Source of the DNA: Oidiodendron maius Zn | Lineage: Eukaryota > Ascomycota > Leotiomycetes > Myxotrichaceae | Assembly (NCBI GenBank): GCA_000827325.1 | Contig: KN832880.1 | Span: 1,282,803 to 1,346,802, forward strand | Direction: 5' to 3' | DNA: 64,000 nucleotides | Shown: positions 34,456-45,086 of the stretch, piece after piece | How positions within the stretch are numbered: position 1 is the stretch's first letter | How the letters are laid out: every line of letters starts with the position of its first letter | The notes under the pieces: model-generated | Databases searched by the model: none | What the model was told of the DNA's origin: nothing | Seen by the model: only the letters and a program-made list of their open reading frames with translations | Position numbers and translations under genes: made by a program

Positions 34456-35577
34456 CGCGAGGGGCTGCAATCCGAGTGCAGCCGGGGGAGTCAGGGGCGA
34501 ATTGTATGCTAAAGCAGTTGGTGTTGGAAAAGTTGGCAGGGAGGTCGATTAGGCTCTCGTTTACTGCAATTGCATTCGTCCAGAGGCCCAGGGGTCCTGC
34601 TGGCAAAGAGCTGCTCGATCGCAGCAGGGAGTGAGACAAGAGATCCAGTCTCTGTATGGATTTGATGGCTGTCGACACTGATCGGTTTTCGTATGGGCCG
34701 AGGAAGCGGAGGGTGAGACTGCGACACTTCGACGTAGATCGTGTCAGAAACAAGTCCGGCGCGCCATCCACCGATCCGGTTCTAATGCTGACTAACGCGT
34801 ACAGTACGTACAATCACCAATATCCCTGATGTCCGGCACAAAATGGTATTTAAGGTCTGTAAATTGATTCAGTATAAGTGCAGTGGCTTAGAATGGCTCG
34901 GATTAGGCTGTACCCTCCTTAAAGCGGCTCCTTGAGGATATATTTAGAAATGCCAGGGCTAAAAGGGGTTAGTTGAGAGCACATCTCTGCAAATACATTC
35001 ATATCACGTGCTGCAATCCAGGAAGCAACAAAATTGCGAGAGACATGGAAAGCATGGAGGGCCAAGGACATCCTCCAATGTAGATAAGCCAAAGCGACTC
35101 CAAAGCTCACTTTTCGGTGCGGCCTGCCACGCGATGCGAATTGCAGCATTGCAGCCACAGGCTACTGTGTAACTGGCTCTAGCTCCATTGAGGGAATGAA
35201 TCTCCTTACTCGCGCAGGTTGCCGCAGCCAACCATTGCCATTGGCCACTTTCACATTTTAAAATCTGCAGCATCTTTACCGTGATTTTCGTGGGTACTTA
35301 GTACCTGCGCCGATAGTATGCGCCAGTGACCTCGATTTTATATACGCTACAAGGTTTCTTCGTTCTGATGTAACACAAATATTACACTGATTATATGCTA
35401 CTCACTTATATAGAACATAGGCTATTTTTGTTCCTTTGAGTCTAATAAACGCTGCAATTTCATTAGTAAGAACGCCACGACCTGCGGAAGTCGAATATAT
35501 CCCCTGGTCCAGTTGCCGTAAGCTGAGAGATACATGTCGTAAGTTATACTACTTATTATGTTATATTACACTAATAT
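34456..35577. other. Intergenic
   Basis: About 1.1 kb without a recognisable gene. Short frames on both strands look random. Confidence 0.5.
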
Positions 35578-37016
35578 TTATGAACCACACAGATTTAGAC
35601 CCTTCAATAGGTCACCAGCAACGACATCTATCCCACCCGTCGAGACATCTTCTATCCCGAACAGCACGAGTATCACGTCATCAATGTAGCCATGGTACTT
35701 TTGACCATGGGACTTCCAGCTTAGTGATGTAACGTACAAAAATTGCGTTTGGTTCATTATCTTTTTATCTTCGCCCTTCCACTCTCCTTGCTTTCCTCGC
35801 CCGTTGATCCAGAATGGCTTCGACGTGATACCATGAACCGCAAAGGGAGCTACCTGCTGAAAGAGCATAACGTAAGGCTCGTACAGTATATGGTCGGAGA
35901 ATTTCTTCTTGTGCTGGAAGATAGTCATAATAAAGGTGTTAGAGTCGCTGGGCTTGCAAGCTGGATCTGATCGCTTGCAGAGTGTGATCGATAACGAGTT
36001 CGTCGCTTGGTGCAATGTTTCGTGTGGTGGCGTGAGTGTAGGCATGTATTTCGCCATGCAATTCTCATCACTCGCTGCAGCTTGAAGTGCTAGGTCTGGC
36101 CCGACTGTACCGTTGTATGACAATTGTGTAAAGACACGTTTTGGTGCGATGTCATGATGTACATACATCTGCTGATCTTTATCCCAGAAGAGGAAATAGT
36201 TCTTCTCCATGAAGTTATAAGGAGGGGGCCGCTGCAGCTCGGTCGGTATTCTGAACTGGTCTTTGTCAAAGAATTCGAATCCCCAATCCACTAGCACCCT
36301 AAAGTCCAGTATCCATTGTCCGAGACATGCATGCAGGGCAGTCGATCCGTAGATTGCATACGGTAATGATGGGCCGTAGAAGACCCTAGCATCATGAGGG
36401 CCAACACTCCATCCAAAGTATGCTCGATCACCCGTACAACTGTCGTAGCTGACCTGCACGAAATGGTTAGCCTTGCCATGGTTTTGGCGAGATAGGCAGG
36501 CCGAGTCGAGAGTCAGAGAAGAATACTCACAGGAGTAGTGCCGATGGGCAAGATCAGCGGCGAATCCACGCAGATCAGTGTGCCCTTCTTAAACTTTGCA
36601 TTACAGACCAGTTCGGCGAAGAAAACCGAGTCTTTCACCTCCCCCCTTTGTTTTTGGGCGACGATAATCCAGGTGTCTTCCAGAGATGGGTGAGGGATGG
36701 CATTGGGATTTATCGCATCCCACTCACCGAAATGGATCGGGAAGTACTTCTTGTCTGCAGTCGAAACCGAGAAGATCTCATTATATGCTCCTTCGACGTA
36801 GACAGCGCCTGGTGGCACTATCTTCCCCGTCCCGTCTGTTTTCTCTGTTGCACCCGACTGGTCGAATGATGCTGCTGATTCCGCCGAGGATCCCCCGCGG
36901 AATGATGGCAGTGTGATCGATGTCTCGCTGGATAGTCTGAGGGTGAAGAAGACGAAGAATGTGAAGGCGAGAAGCCCTACGATGGGAAGGAAACGCGCGT
37001 GTCTCCGGAGCAACAT
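35578..37016 (-). CDS. Type II membrane protein A, putative glycosyltransferase-like (two exons)
   Basis: 453 residues in two exons (37016-36531 and 36453-35578; intron 36454-36530). Short cytosolic N-terminus, then one membrane anchor (PIVGLLAFTFFVFFTLRL), a Ser-rich stem and a lumenal domain. Conserved blocks shared with the paralogue at 41148: INPNAIPHPSLEDTWIIVAQ, VGPHDARVFYGP, EKNYFLFWDKDQ, ITLCKRSDPACKP, KYHGYIDDVILVLFGIED. The layout recalls fungal beta-mannosyltransferase-like (GT91) or five-bladed propeller Golgi proteins, but that is a weak resemblance and the family should be treated as unknown. It probably acts in the Golgi on a glycan, near the acyltransferase gene. Confidence 0.7.
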
Positions 37017-37625
37017 TAACGGGGAGCTGAACTGCGCCGCAGTAATCGTGTCACGATTGACCGATTAACATACGTGGAGGAAAGGGCGCGGGTAGAAGAT
37101 GGATGTGCTAAAGGTGCGCATGCTACCATCAAAGCGCCCTATCGCGAGCATGGTGTTCTAGAAGGCATTGGGGGTGAGGAGGGAAGTTGGGAAATTGGAA
37201 ATTGAGAAAGTTATTGTATATCCATCCGCATTGCGCCTTTGGCGGGTAGTCTGGGGATTTTATTGGACAATATATCGTAACAAAGCAATTTGGCAATCTA
37301 TCCCTGCGAAGCGAAACCCCCCATAGCAGAGTTGATAAGCTTACTAGAAATACAAAATTTTTCAGCGAAAAAAGTAATGCCACTTTTGTAGTCATCTAGC
37401 TTCATATACCTTGTAGCCTACTTCCTACTTCAATGGCTTAAGTTCGTAAGGAAGGACTTAAAGCTGTACAGTATTAACTATCAACGATTTTAGCCAAGAG
37501 AGAACAAACAGTATGACAGGGGAAGGCTGAAGGCGCTGCCATTTAAAATGCAGATACATGGGGTATACCGAAGTTCGGTATGAGTACGAAGTTTTTGAGT
37601 GGTTACATTTAATAGATGATTCCCA
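37017..37625. other. Intergenic
   Basis: No feature was recognised between protein A's 5' end and the HET gene's 3' end. Confidence 0.5.
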
Positions 37626-39389
37626 TCAATCCTGTGGTGCTACCTCTGAATTTCTTCTTTTAACCCCTGAAAATAACAAGTCTAAGACAAACATATTATC
37701 ATCAAATATCAATTCTTCCTTTATTCGAGCGGTCATAACTCGATTTTCAAAAGAGAAAGTTGTTATTGCTTCACTCAGAGCATGACCATGTTCACTGGGG
37801 ATATGCTCGACCAGAATCTGATGCAGTCTTACCTTGCCCAGTGCTGCAGCCACTGGCTCATTCATATTATCCCTCACTTGTTTAATGTGAATATCAATTC
37901 CAACTTGCCTTTTGGGATTCCAAAGATGTATAAAAGTCAATAGTAACACAAAAGCAGGACCGTCTTTCTTGGAGAAATACAGTGCCGCTAGTGCACCACG
38001 CGAGCCCTTATCCCAAGTCATTGATTTATTCTTGTAATTCCAGGTATGAGAAGCATTGTCATCGTCCTTAATTTTGATAGGGTATTCGCAGTACAGAGCC
38101 TTATGAAACTTCAGGCCTAGCTCCTGACCGTATTCACGTAACCAACAGCGATGAAAAGAGTATGATACTCTGGACCACAGTGGCTCTGCTCCGAAGAGGT
38201 AGATCTTCTGACTCCCTAAAGATGCGGCTTCTGAATATTTTACCTCGATAAAATCCCGATCAGCGGCGCGGCAAAAGCTGTCTTCTGATTCGGACATGCC
38301 CAATGCAGACATTTGCGCCAGTGGTATCGCAATGGCAGTACCAAGGTTATTTTGGTGGCCACATTCTAGTATTGCCCAGTGTGTGTGATTATTGTGATTA
38401 TCCTTCGGGAGATTATGCTCCCTAAGGCGCAGGTGAACCTGCAGTCCTCTGTTTGTCATGGCATACGGCATTCTTTTCATATTATGAGGAGTAATGTCAA
38501 CAGAACTGTTGAATGCCACTGGGTGTGGTGCAAGAACCCCTACACCGAGAATAACACCTTTTCCTGGGGTGTTACTCGACCCAAACAAAGTATTGGGAAA
38601 GTGGTGATTCCACGCAAACAGACTGTGATCGTACCTCGATCGCATAATCTCTTCTTGCAATCGAATAAACGCTCTCTGACCTTCTCCGTAGAGGAGAGGC
38701 ATACTAACATTGAAAATACCCATTAGACAGTATGCTATATCCTCAGTTCTAGTTGTTTTTCTTTCGGAAGCCCAGGACATTCTTCGCGCTATGCTTTTCG
38801 TAGGCAGTAACTCGTGGTCATGTAGTACATCCGAGTCAATTCCGGTGGTCTTTGAGATCTCTTTCCCAAGCTCCATTTTCTCCCCTATTTCGTTCCATGT
38901 AGAGTCATAGAAATACACGATCTTTGGAGCTATAAGTTCCTGAAGGGTCCAGCCTCGTTTAAACCAGCGAGATGTGGAAAGAAACTCACGAGCTGGAAGA
39001 GGAGAACCAGGAGGTGTGGCCTCAGGATCGGAGTCAATCTCGATAACCTTTGGCTCAGGTTCCTTGGAGACATCTTCAAGGTACGCAAGGCAGACTTTGG
39101 ACTTTCGATACCAGCGAAACATCGAATTGATTGCTTCTGAGAGCTCGGCCGACGAAGATTTGTCGATGCAACAAGTGTCGACCCAGATATATTTGCAGCG
39201 GTGCCTCTTTGCTTCAGCAGCAGATCCAAAAATCTTGTTCCAGCCACGTTTTCTCCGACCTAGGTCAGTTGCAAGGTCTTGAAAAGTAACCTCGTCGTCG
39301 CCCCAGGTGTGCGATAGAGCAGCGTATTCTGGGACATCGGAACCGTAAAATGTCTCTAGCTGAAGAGTTTCTATGTTGAGCAATCGCAT
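37626..39389 (-). CDS. HET-domain protein
   Basis: 587 residues, one exon, starting MRLLNIETLQLETFYG. The HET domain (residues about 20-165) shows YAALSHTWGDDEVTF, CKYIWVDTCCIDKSSSAELS, MFRWYRKSKVCLAYLEDV and RWFKRGWTLQELIAP. After an acidic linker, EDIAYCLMGIFNVSMPLLYG and a C-terminal region of about 300 residues complete the typical DIYA-type HET gene without NTPase or repeats. The C-terminal part is unknown and variable in such genes. HET proteins trigger incompatibility-associated cell death when partnered with specific alleles, and no partner can be named. No breaks were seen. It sits between two paralogous membrane-protein genes. Confidence 0.9.
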   Translation of the reverse strand: MRLLNIETLQLETFYGSDVPEYAALSHTWGDDEVTFQDLATDLGRRKRGWNKIFGSAAEAKRHRCKYIWVDTCCIDKSSSAELSEAINSMFRWYRKSKVCLAYLEDVSKEPEPKVIEIDSDPEATPPGSPLPAREFLSTSRWFKRGWTLQELIAPKIVYFYDSTWNEIGEKMELGKEISKTTGIDSDVLHDHELLPTKSIARRMSWASERKTTRTEDIAYCLMGIFNVSMPLLYGEGQRAFIRLQEEIMRSRYDHSLFAWNHHFPNTLFGSSNTPGKGVILGVGVLAPHPVAFNSSVDITPHNMKRMPYAMTNRGLQVHLRLREHNLPKDNHNNHTHWAILECGHQNNLGTAIAIPLAQMSALGMSESEDSFCRAADRDFIEVKYSEAASLGSQKIYLFGAEPLWSRVSYSFHRCWLREYGQELGLKFHKALYCEYPIKIKDDDNASHTWNYKNKSMTWDKGSRGALAALYFSKKDGPAFVLLLTFIHLWNPKRQVGIDIHIKQVRDNMNEPVAAALGKVRLHQILVEHIPSEHGHALSEAITTFSFENRVMTARIKEELIFDDNMFVLDLLFSGVKRRNSEVAPQD

Positions 39390-40049
39390 GGTTGTAATCT
39401 AGTGGTCCTTAAATTCGACTAATTAATTGAACGGTGGTGGTGAATGGGGCTTGGCGGACAAGGCTGATGTTGGCTTGGTGTCGTGGCATCAACTACGAAA
39501 GGTGATTCCTATCAGATTTGCGCAAGGAAGTCTGCCAGCCTATTATCTGTGAATTGCTGAGACTGGCGGCACTGAATTTGCAGATTTCTTGGCCTTGGAC
39601 TTTGGGGTGCGAGTCCAAGGCTGAGATCCTTTACATGCTATTTTCTGGCCGATTTTGCGGCCAAGGAAGCGGAGCCGACTGCTGTTGTCAAAAAAGTTTT
39701 CGGAAACGGCAAGAAAAGCCGAGTCCGAATTTGCGGAATTTTACCAACACCAGTTCTCGCCCCTGCAATTATATACCTCTTAGCCCTATGGCATATAAAA
39801 TTCTTTGATAATACCACACTAAGATAGCTACAAAAGATTCATTACGTTTGTTGTTAGGATTTTTGCGATCTGTCAACTGTCTGCCTCATCAGGGCTTCGG
39901 AGGATGTTGTTTACATGTTAAATCACGCATTCCATATATAACCGAGCCTTATTATAGTGGGCTTTCTTCTAGTAGGACTTCATCAACCCATCTTCTCACG
40001 TATTAGGCTGAAGATACAGACTGTGTTAACTAGAGAACATCTAGTCCAG

Positions 40050-40255
40050 CGAGGTGAAACTTTTTGTCAAAATCACACTATTCTGTTTTTGCATAGAGCT
40101 GTATAGTCCAAGTAAGTTGCCTTCCATCCGTTTGCACCGACAATTAAAGTTCCTTGGATATCAATGGCATATTGAAACGCATTAAAGCCATAGAAATACT
40201 GGTTTGAAGTCCACTGGGCCTGCAACTGCAACATTTTGAGACCGACCCTTCACAT
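40050..40255 (-). pseudogene. Coding-like fragment, unknown
   Basis: A - strand frame of about 50 codons includes FNAFQYAIDIQGTLIVGANG, which looks like folded beta-rich protein. A second frame upstream (SQNVAVAGPVDFKPVF) also looks coding. No family was recognised. Likely debris of an old gene. Confidence 0.25.
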
Positions 40256-40479
40256 AGGATTCAGCTATGTTGTGTTTAAGTTGGCCTTCAATCATATGTC
40301 CGACTTAGCGATTTGGTGGATTTTGTTCATCCTCACATGACGCCCAAGCTCGGGCTAAAAAGCCTCCTGCACCAGCGTCTCCGAGTTCAACGTATCTTAT
40401 AGTGGGATGTCATGAGTTCTGCGAGTCGCTTAAAAGAGCAGTTACGACCCTCCCCAGGCATAACATAGCGCTTCTTGGC

Positions 40480-41040
40480 TAAGAGGCCGAGAACTGGGAA
40501 GTCTCTTTCAACGCCCGCAAAAAGGGCGTATTAGATAAAAATTGGGTGGAATGTGACGAGACATTGGCGACAGATTCGTGGTTCGAGGGATTTCTGACAG
40601 GGTGCCAGAAAGGTTCGTGGCCTGAAAGATTTCCAACAGGAAACACCGTGCCGACATGTGCAAACCGAGGCCTCATTTAGCAGTATGCCGCCCAGCTTAT
40701 CGAGTATCTCCATCCGGTTTGCATTGGCAGCATCCTACTTTCAAAATCACACAAAGCGTACAAGTGCTTCCACAGATGGTAGCAGCCGAGAACAGATCGT
40801 GTTCGTGATAGTCGTTATCGATTTAATGGTCTAGATGCTCCGGAATATGGTACCAAGAACCGCCTCAGAGTGACCACATCGTTAGAGCTCAGCGATGCTG
40901 AGTTGGAATCCAAAGTCCTCGGGCTCATAGAAGGTGGACACCTCATAGTCAAATGCTGTGCTGTTTGCCGAGGGCCTTTCATCATTTTGCCTTCGGAATT
41001 CGCGGTATCGCATTGCTGTTGTAGCACAGGCGGCGACACA
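40480..41040 (-). pseudogene. Coding-like fragments, Cys-rich, unknown
   Basis: Minus-strand pieces such as EDFGFQLSIAEL (about 40890-40925) and a Cys-rich piece VCTCRHGVSCWKSF (about 40610-40670) lie in different frames. They may be remains of one broken gene. No family was assigned. Confidence 0.25.
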
Positions 41041-41147
41041 ACGTAACTAGTTCAGCTCGCGCTAGCTGTCCTCGGACCCGATTTTTCCTTGGTACTAGAA
41101 CAGCCTGTAGATATATATTATATATCATTAGTTGTTCGTGAGGACAT

Positions 41148-42536
41148 TCATAGTAAGGCACACAGGCCTAGATCCGCTAACAAGTCACCTGCCATAATAT
41201 CGATACCCCCTGTGTCCGAATCTTCGATTCCAAAGAGCACGAACAATACATCGTCGATATATCCGTGATACTTTTGTCCGGCTTTCTTCCAACTTAGTGA
41301 GGTAACGTATATCATTTGTGTCTGATCTGATGGATTGCCATTGAGATCCTTCCATTCCCCAGGCATTCCCCGCCCGCTGATCCAGAACGGTTTGGTCGAT
41401 ATGCCATATAAGGCGAAGGGAGCCATTTGCTCGAAGAGCGTGACATAGGGATCGTAGACGGCGTGACCGCTGTAGAATTTCTTATGTTGGAAGACGGTCA
41501 AGATGAACGTGTTTGAGTCGTCTGGTTGGCACCCTGGGTCTGATCGCTTGCAGAGTGTAATCGAGATTGAGTTAGTTGCTTGGTGTATGGACTCATTTTC
41601 TAACGGAAGCTTTTGCATATACTTGTTCATGCATTTCTCGTCGCCTGTAGCAACTTTCGGTGCCAGATCTGGTCCTGTTGAGCCATCATCTGATAGCCTG
41701 GCAAAGACGCGCTTCGGGAAGATATCGTAGTGGGCGTAGACATTCTCATCCCTGTCCCAGAAAATAAAATAATTCTTTTCGACCATCCCATATGGTTCTG
41801 GTCGCTGGAGTTCTGTTGGCATGCTAAACTGTGCTTCATTAAAGAATTCAAATGGCCAATCCGTCAATAATCTCAGGTCCTGTATCCATTGACCAAAGCA
41901 CGTGTATTGGGAGTTCGATCCGTATACAGTGTAAGGCGCGGTGGGGCCATAGAAGACACGAGCATCGTGAGGACCAACATTGAAACCGAAGTACCCTAGA
42001 TTACCAATACACTTGTCGTGGCCCTGAAGAACGTTAGGTTCACTATTTTCATATTGATGGTGGGCTCTTACACGTGTCCTCCCTATGGGCAGGATAAGGG
42101 GGGGTTCAATGCATGATAGCCCCTCGCCAGTAAAGACGGCGTTACAAAAGAGCTCAGCGAACCATACTGAGTCCTTCACGGAGTGGTCATGCCGTTGGGA
42201 CACGATGATCCAGGTGCTTTCTAAAGTCGGGTGGGGGATAGCGTTGGGATTTATACCCCTGTGCGGAGGGAATTTAATTTTGAAATACTTCTTATCCGAC
42301 GTTGAAAGTGAGAATATCTCATGATATGCCCCTTCCGTATAGCCAGCAAAGGGATGGCCAACATGGTTAGAAGGTGTTCCCGACTCTTGAAACTCGCTAC
42401 TCAATCCGTTGGAAAAGGGGCTGGTGAGTGACGGCAATGAGATCAAGGTCTTGCCGCACAGCTTAGCAACCAGCAAGATGAGGAAGATGGCAGGGCCGAC
42501 GAATAGAAGGAGACGTTTTAGCTCTCTGACCAACAT
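41148..42536 (-). CDS. Type II membrane protein B, paralogue of A, putative glycosyltransferase-like
   Basis: Probably 446 residues in two exons (42536-42072 and 42023-41148). The whole span is also open, giving 462 residues, but the 48 nt at 42024-42071 begin GTAAGA, contain CCTAACG and end CTTCAG. They sit at the position of the intron in paralogue A, and the second exons are then both exactly 876 nt. An N-terminal anchor, VGPAIFLILLVAKLCG, is followed by a stem and a lumenal domain with INPNAIPHPTLESTWIIVSQ, VGPHDARVFYGPTAPYTVYG, EKNYFIFWDRDENV, SITLCKRSDPGCQP and KYHGYIDDVLFVLFGIED. Same tentative role as A, in Golgi glycan modification. The family is unknown. Confidence 0.75.
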   Translation of the reverse strand: MLVRELKRLLLFVGPAIFLILLVAKLCGKTLISLPSLTSPFSNGLSSEFQESGTPSNHVGHPFAGYTEGAYHEIFSLSTSDKKYFKIKFPPHRGINPNAIPHPTLESTWIIVSQRHDHSVKDSVWFAELFCNAVFTGEGLSCIEPPLILPIGRTRVRAHHQYENSEPNVLQGHDKCIGNLGYFGFNVGPHDARVFYGPTAPYTVYGSNSQYTCFGQWIQDLRLLTDWPFEFFNEAQFSMPTELQRPEPYGMVEKNYFIFWDRDENVYAHYDIFPKRVFARLSDDGSTGPDLAPKVATGDEKCMNKYMQKLPLENESIHQATNSISITLCKRSDPGCQPDDSNTFILTVFQHKKFYSGHAVYDPYVTLFEQMAPFALYGISTKPFWISGRGMPGEWKDLNGNPSDQTQMIYVTSLSWKKAGQKYHGYIDDVLFVLFGIEDSDTGGIDIMAGDLLADLGLCALL

Positions 42537-42940
42537 TGTCAGAGAGGCAAAATGTCACGGGCGTTTAAGAGAAGTTATCGACGTGACAGGTTACGTGGAA
42601 ATGAATCTTGGAAGGGAGCTAGCAGACCGAGTCACGTGTGAATCAACTTTGCCGAAGTTGACACGTGAATTGTGTAATGATTATGTCAGCACCCCTGTAC
42701 TGGTTGTGGGCATTACCCTTTTTGGACCGTGTACCTCCCCCCTTAATCTCCTATGAATCCAGTTCGACCCTTAATGTCCACACTGTCGCACGCCCTTCAA
42801 CACTATTACAGCGATTGGAATTTGCTACCGGAGCGTTAATTGCACTGGACATTTTAATGGGTTCCGGGTGCGGTCTCTTCTGAAGAGTACTGTGACGGTC
42901 CAGCCAGGCCAGGGCGGTGTGGTTCTGCCGGGCTGGTTGT
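42537..42940. other. Intergenic
   Basis: Promoter side of protein B and left flank of the repeat array. No other feature was recognised. Confidence 0.5.
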
Positions 42941-44015
42941 GGCTAAGATCCAGGTGTGTGTGTGTGTGTGTGTGTATCTATTTTACGGCCGCAGGCCGTG
43001 GCTAAGCACGCGTCCTGCCTATCCCTTTATAGGGCAAAGGCCGCCAGGAGTTAAGTCCTGGGTTTTAATATCTAAGAAGACTGATAATATATGAAGTGAC
43101 TTGTAGTGCATGTTCCATATCACTATAGTCGGAAAGGTAGCCTGCCCTAGGACAGGAATAGGTGTATCTGCTAGCTGCAGTAGGTCCTTCAACGCTCCTG
43201 ACCTCTACCCTACATCAGGGATATGCTATTACTATTAGAGAACAAAAGAGAGGTTGTTATACAGCTAGCCTATACTAGAAAGGGGGGTACCGAGGGCAGA
43301 TATCCTTGAAGAAGCGGGTCTTGTCTAGCCAGGAGGCTAGCTCTCTAGCACCCCTAGGGGTACTAAGTAAGGTGGGAAGGACTAAAGAGGGGGCTCCAGG
43401 GGGCCTTGGGGCGTGCCTCTTGGCTCTACAGTAGAAGAAGAAGTATAATCGTCCCTTACGGGAGCTGTAGCTGTATAGTATATAGGTGTCCTTGTAGCTG
43501 AAGCGCTTGTAGTAATCAGCAAAGTCGCCGTGGCCAGACCTAACGGCTAGGATTCAGTCTAGTATATAGCGTCTGAGCTTTAGCTTATCTGGTAGGAGGG
43601 GGGAGGTTATTATCCCTAGTTCCTGGTAGGACTATAGGGCTACTGTACGCCAGAGTGTAAGTACTACTGTAGGACCTTTAGCCTTAGCTTGTCGTTTCAG
43701 GGTGGCTAGGGAGAGAGGTAGGGAGTTAGGAGGGGGGAGGGCAGCTCTCTCCTTGGCTGCTAGGTCAGCAGCCTTATTTCCAGGGACTTGTATATAGCCA
43801 GGGACCTAGCGGATCCGAACTTTACTAGGGGGAGTATCAGGGAGCCTCTTATAGGCAGGCTAGGTATAGGCTAGCTTGTAAAAGGCATGGAAGACGGACT
43901 GGGAGGAGCCTATCGAGGGGCTTAGGAGGCATATAGCCACTGCTAAGTTATCCAGAAATATCCAGAGGTCCTTAGTAGATCAGGAAGCAGGGCTAGCTAA
44001 TATAGCCTTGGCTCT
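42941..44015 (-). mobile_element. LINE unit 1, 5'-truncated
   Basis: About 1.07 kb: the (TG)n tail, 3' untranslated part, C-terminal region and end of the RNase H domain (FLDNLAVA-like, about 43950). It ends in GCCTTGGCT at the same base as unit 2. Fewest transition mutations of units 1-3. Confidence 0.85.
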
Positions 44016-45086
44016 AGCTAAGATCCAGGTATATATATATATATATATCTATTTTATGGCTGCAGGCCGTGGCTAAGCATACATCCTGCCTATCCCTTTA
44101 TAGGGCAAAGGCTGCTAGGAGTTAAGTCCTGGGTTTTAATATCTAAGAAGACTAATAATATATAAAGTGACTTATAGTGTATATTCTATATTACTATAGT
44201 CGGAAAGGTAGCCTGCTCTAGGATAGGAATAGGTGTGTCTGCTAGCTATAGTAGGTCCTTTAATGCTCCTGACCTCTACCCTATATCAGAGATATACTAT
44301 TACTATTAGAGAACAAAAGAGAGGTTGTTATATAGCTAGCCTATACTAGAAAGGGGGGTACTAAGGGTAGATATCCTTGAAGAAGCGGGTCTTGTCTAGC
44401 TAGGAGGCTAGCTCTCTAGTACCTCTAGGGGTACTAAGTAAGGTAGGAAGGACTAAAGAGGGGGCTCTAGGGGGCCTTAGGGTATACCTCTTGGCTCTGT
44501 AGTAGAAGAAGAAGTGTAGTTGTCTCTTGTAGGAGCTGTAGCTGTATAGTATATAGGTGTCCTTGTAGCTGAAGTGCTTGTAGTAATCAGTAAAGTCGCT
44601 ATAGCTAGACCTAACAGCTAGGATTTAGCCTAGTATGTAGTGTCTAAGCTTTAGCTTATCTAGTAGGAGGGGGGAGGTTATTATCTCTAGTTCCTGGTAG
44701 GACTGTAGGGCTACTGTATACTAGAGTATAAGTGCTACTACAGGACCTTTAGCCTTAGCTTATTGTTTCAGGGTAGCTAGGGAGAGAGGTAGGGAGTTAG
44801 GAGGGGGGAGGGCAGCTCCCTCCTTGGCTGCTAGGTCAGCAGCCTTATTTCCAGGGACTTGTATATAGCCAGGGACCTAGCGGATCCGAACTTCACTAGA
44901 GGGAGTATCAGGGAGCCTCTTATAGGTAGGCTAGGTGTAGGCTAGCTTGTAAAAGGTATGGAAGACGGACTGGGAGGAGCTTATCAAGGGGCTTAGGAGG
45001 TATATAGCTACTGCTAAGTTATCCAGAAATATCTAGAGGTCCTTAGTAGATCAGGAAGCAGGGCTAGCTAATATAGCCTTGGCTTT
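44016..45086 (-). mobile_element. LINE unit 2, 5'-truncated
   Basis: About 1.07 kb and collinear with unit 1 over its whole length, with many C-to-T and G-to-A changes. The dinucleotide tail is (TA)n instead of (TG)n. Confidence 0.85.

Larger units (their letters stand above)
39390..41147. other. Gene-poor stretch with coding-like debris
   Basis: 1.76 kb. Minus-strand pieces at about 40050-40250, 40480-40730 and 40800-41040 look protein-like but are not joined by a frame (see entries). About 39600-39760 is GC-rich. No intact gene was seen. Confidence 0.4.

Noticed and set aside
34388-34813. 141-codon - strand frame upstream of the acyltransferase
   Set aside because: It overlaps the acyltransferase start in another frame and shows no family features.
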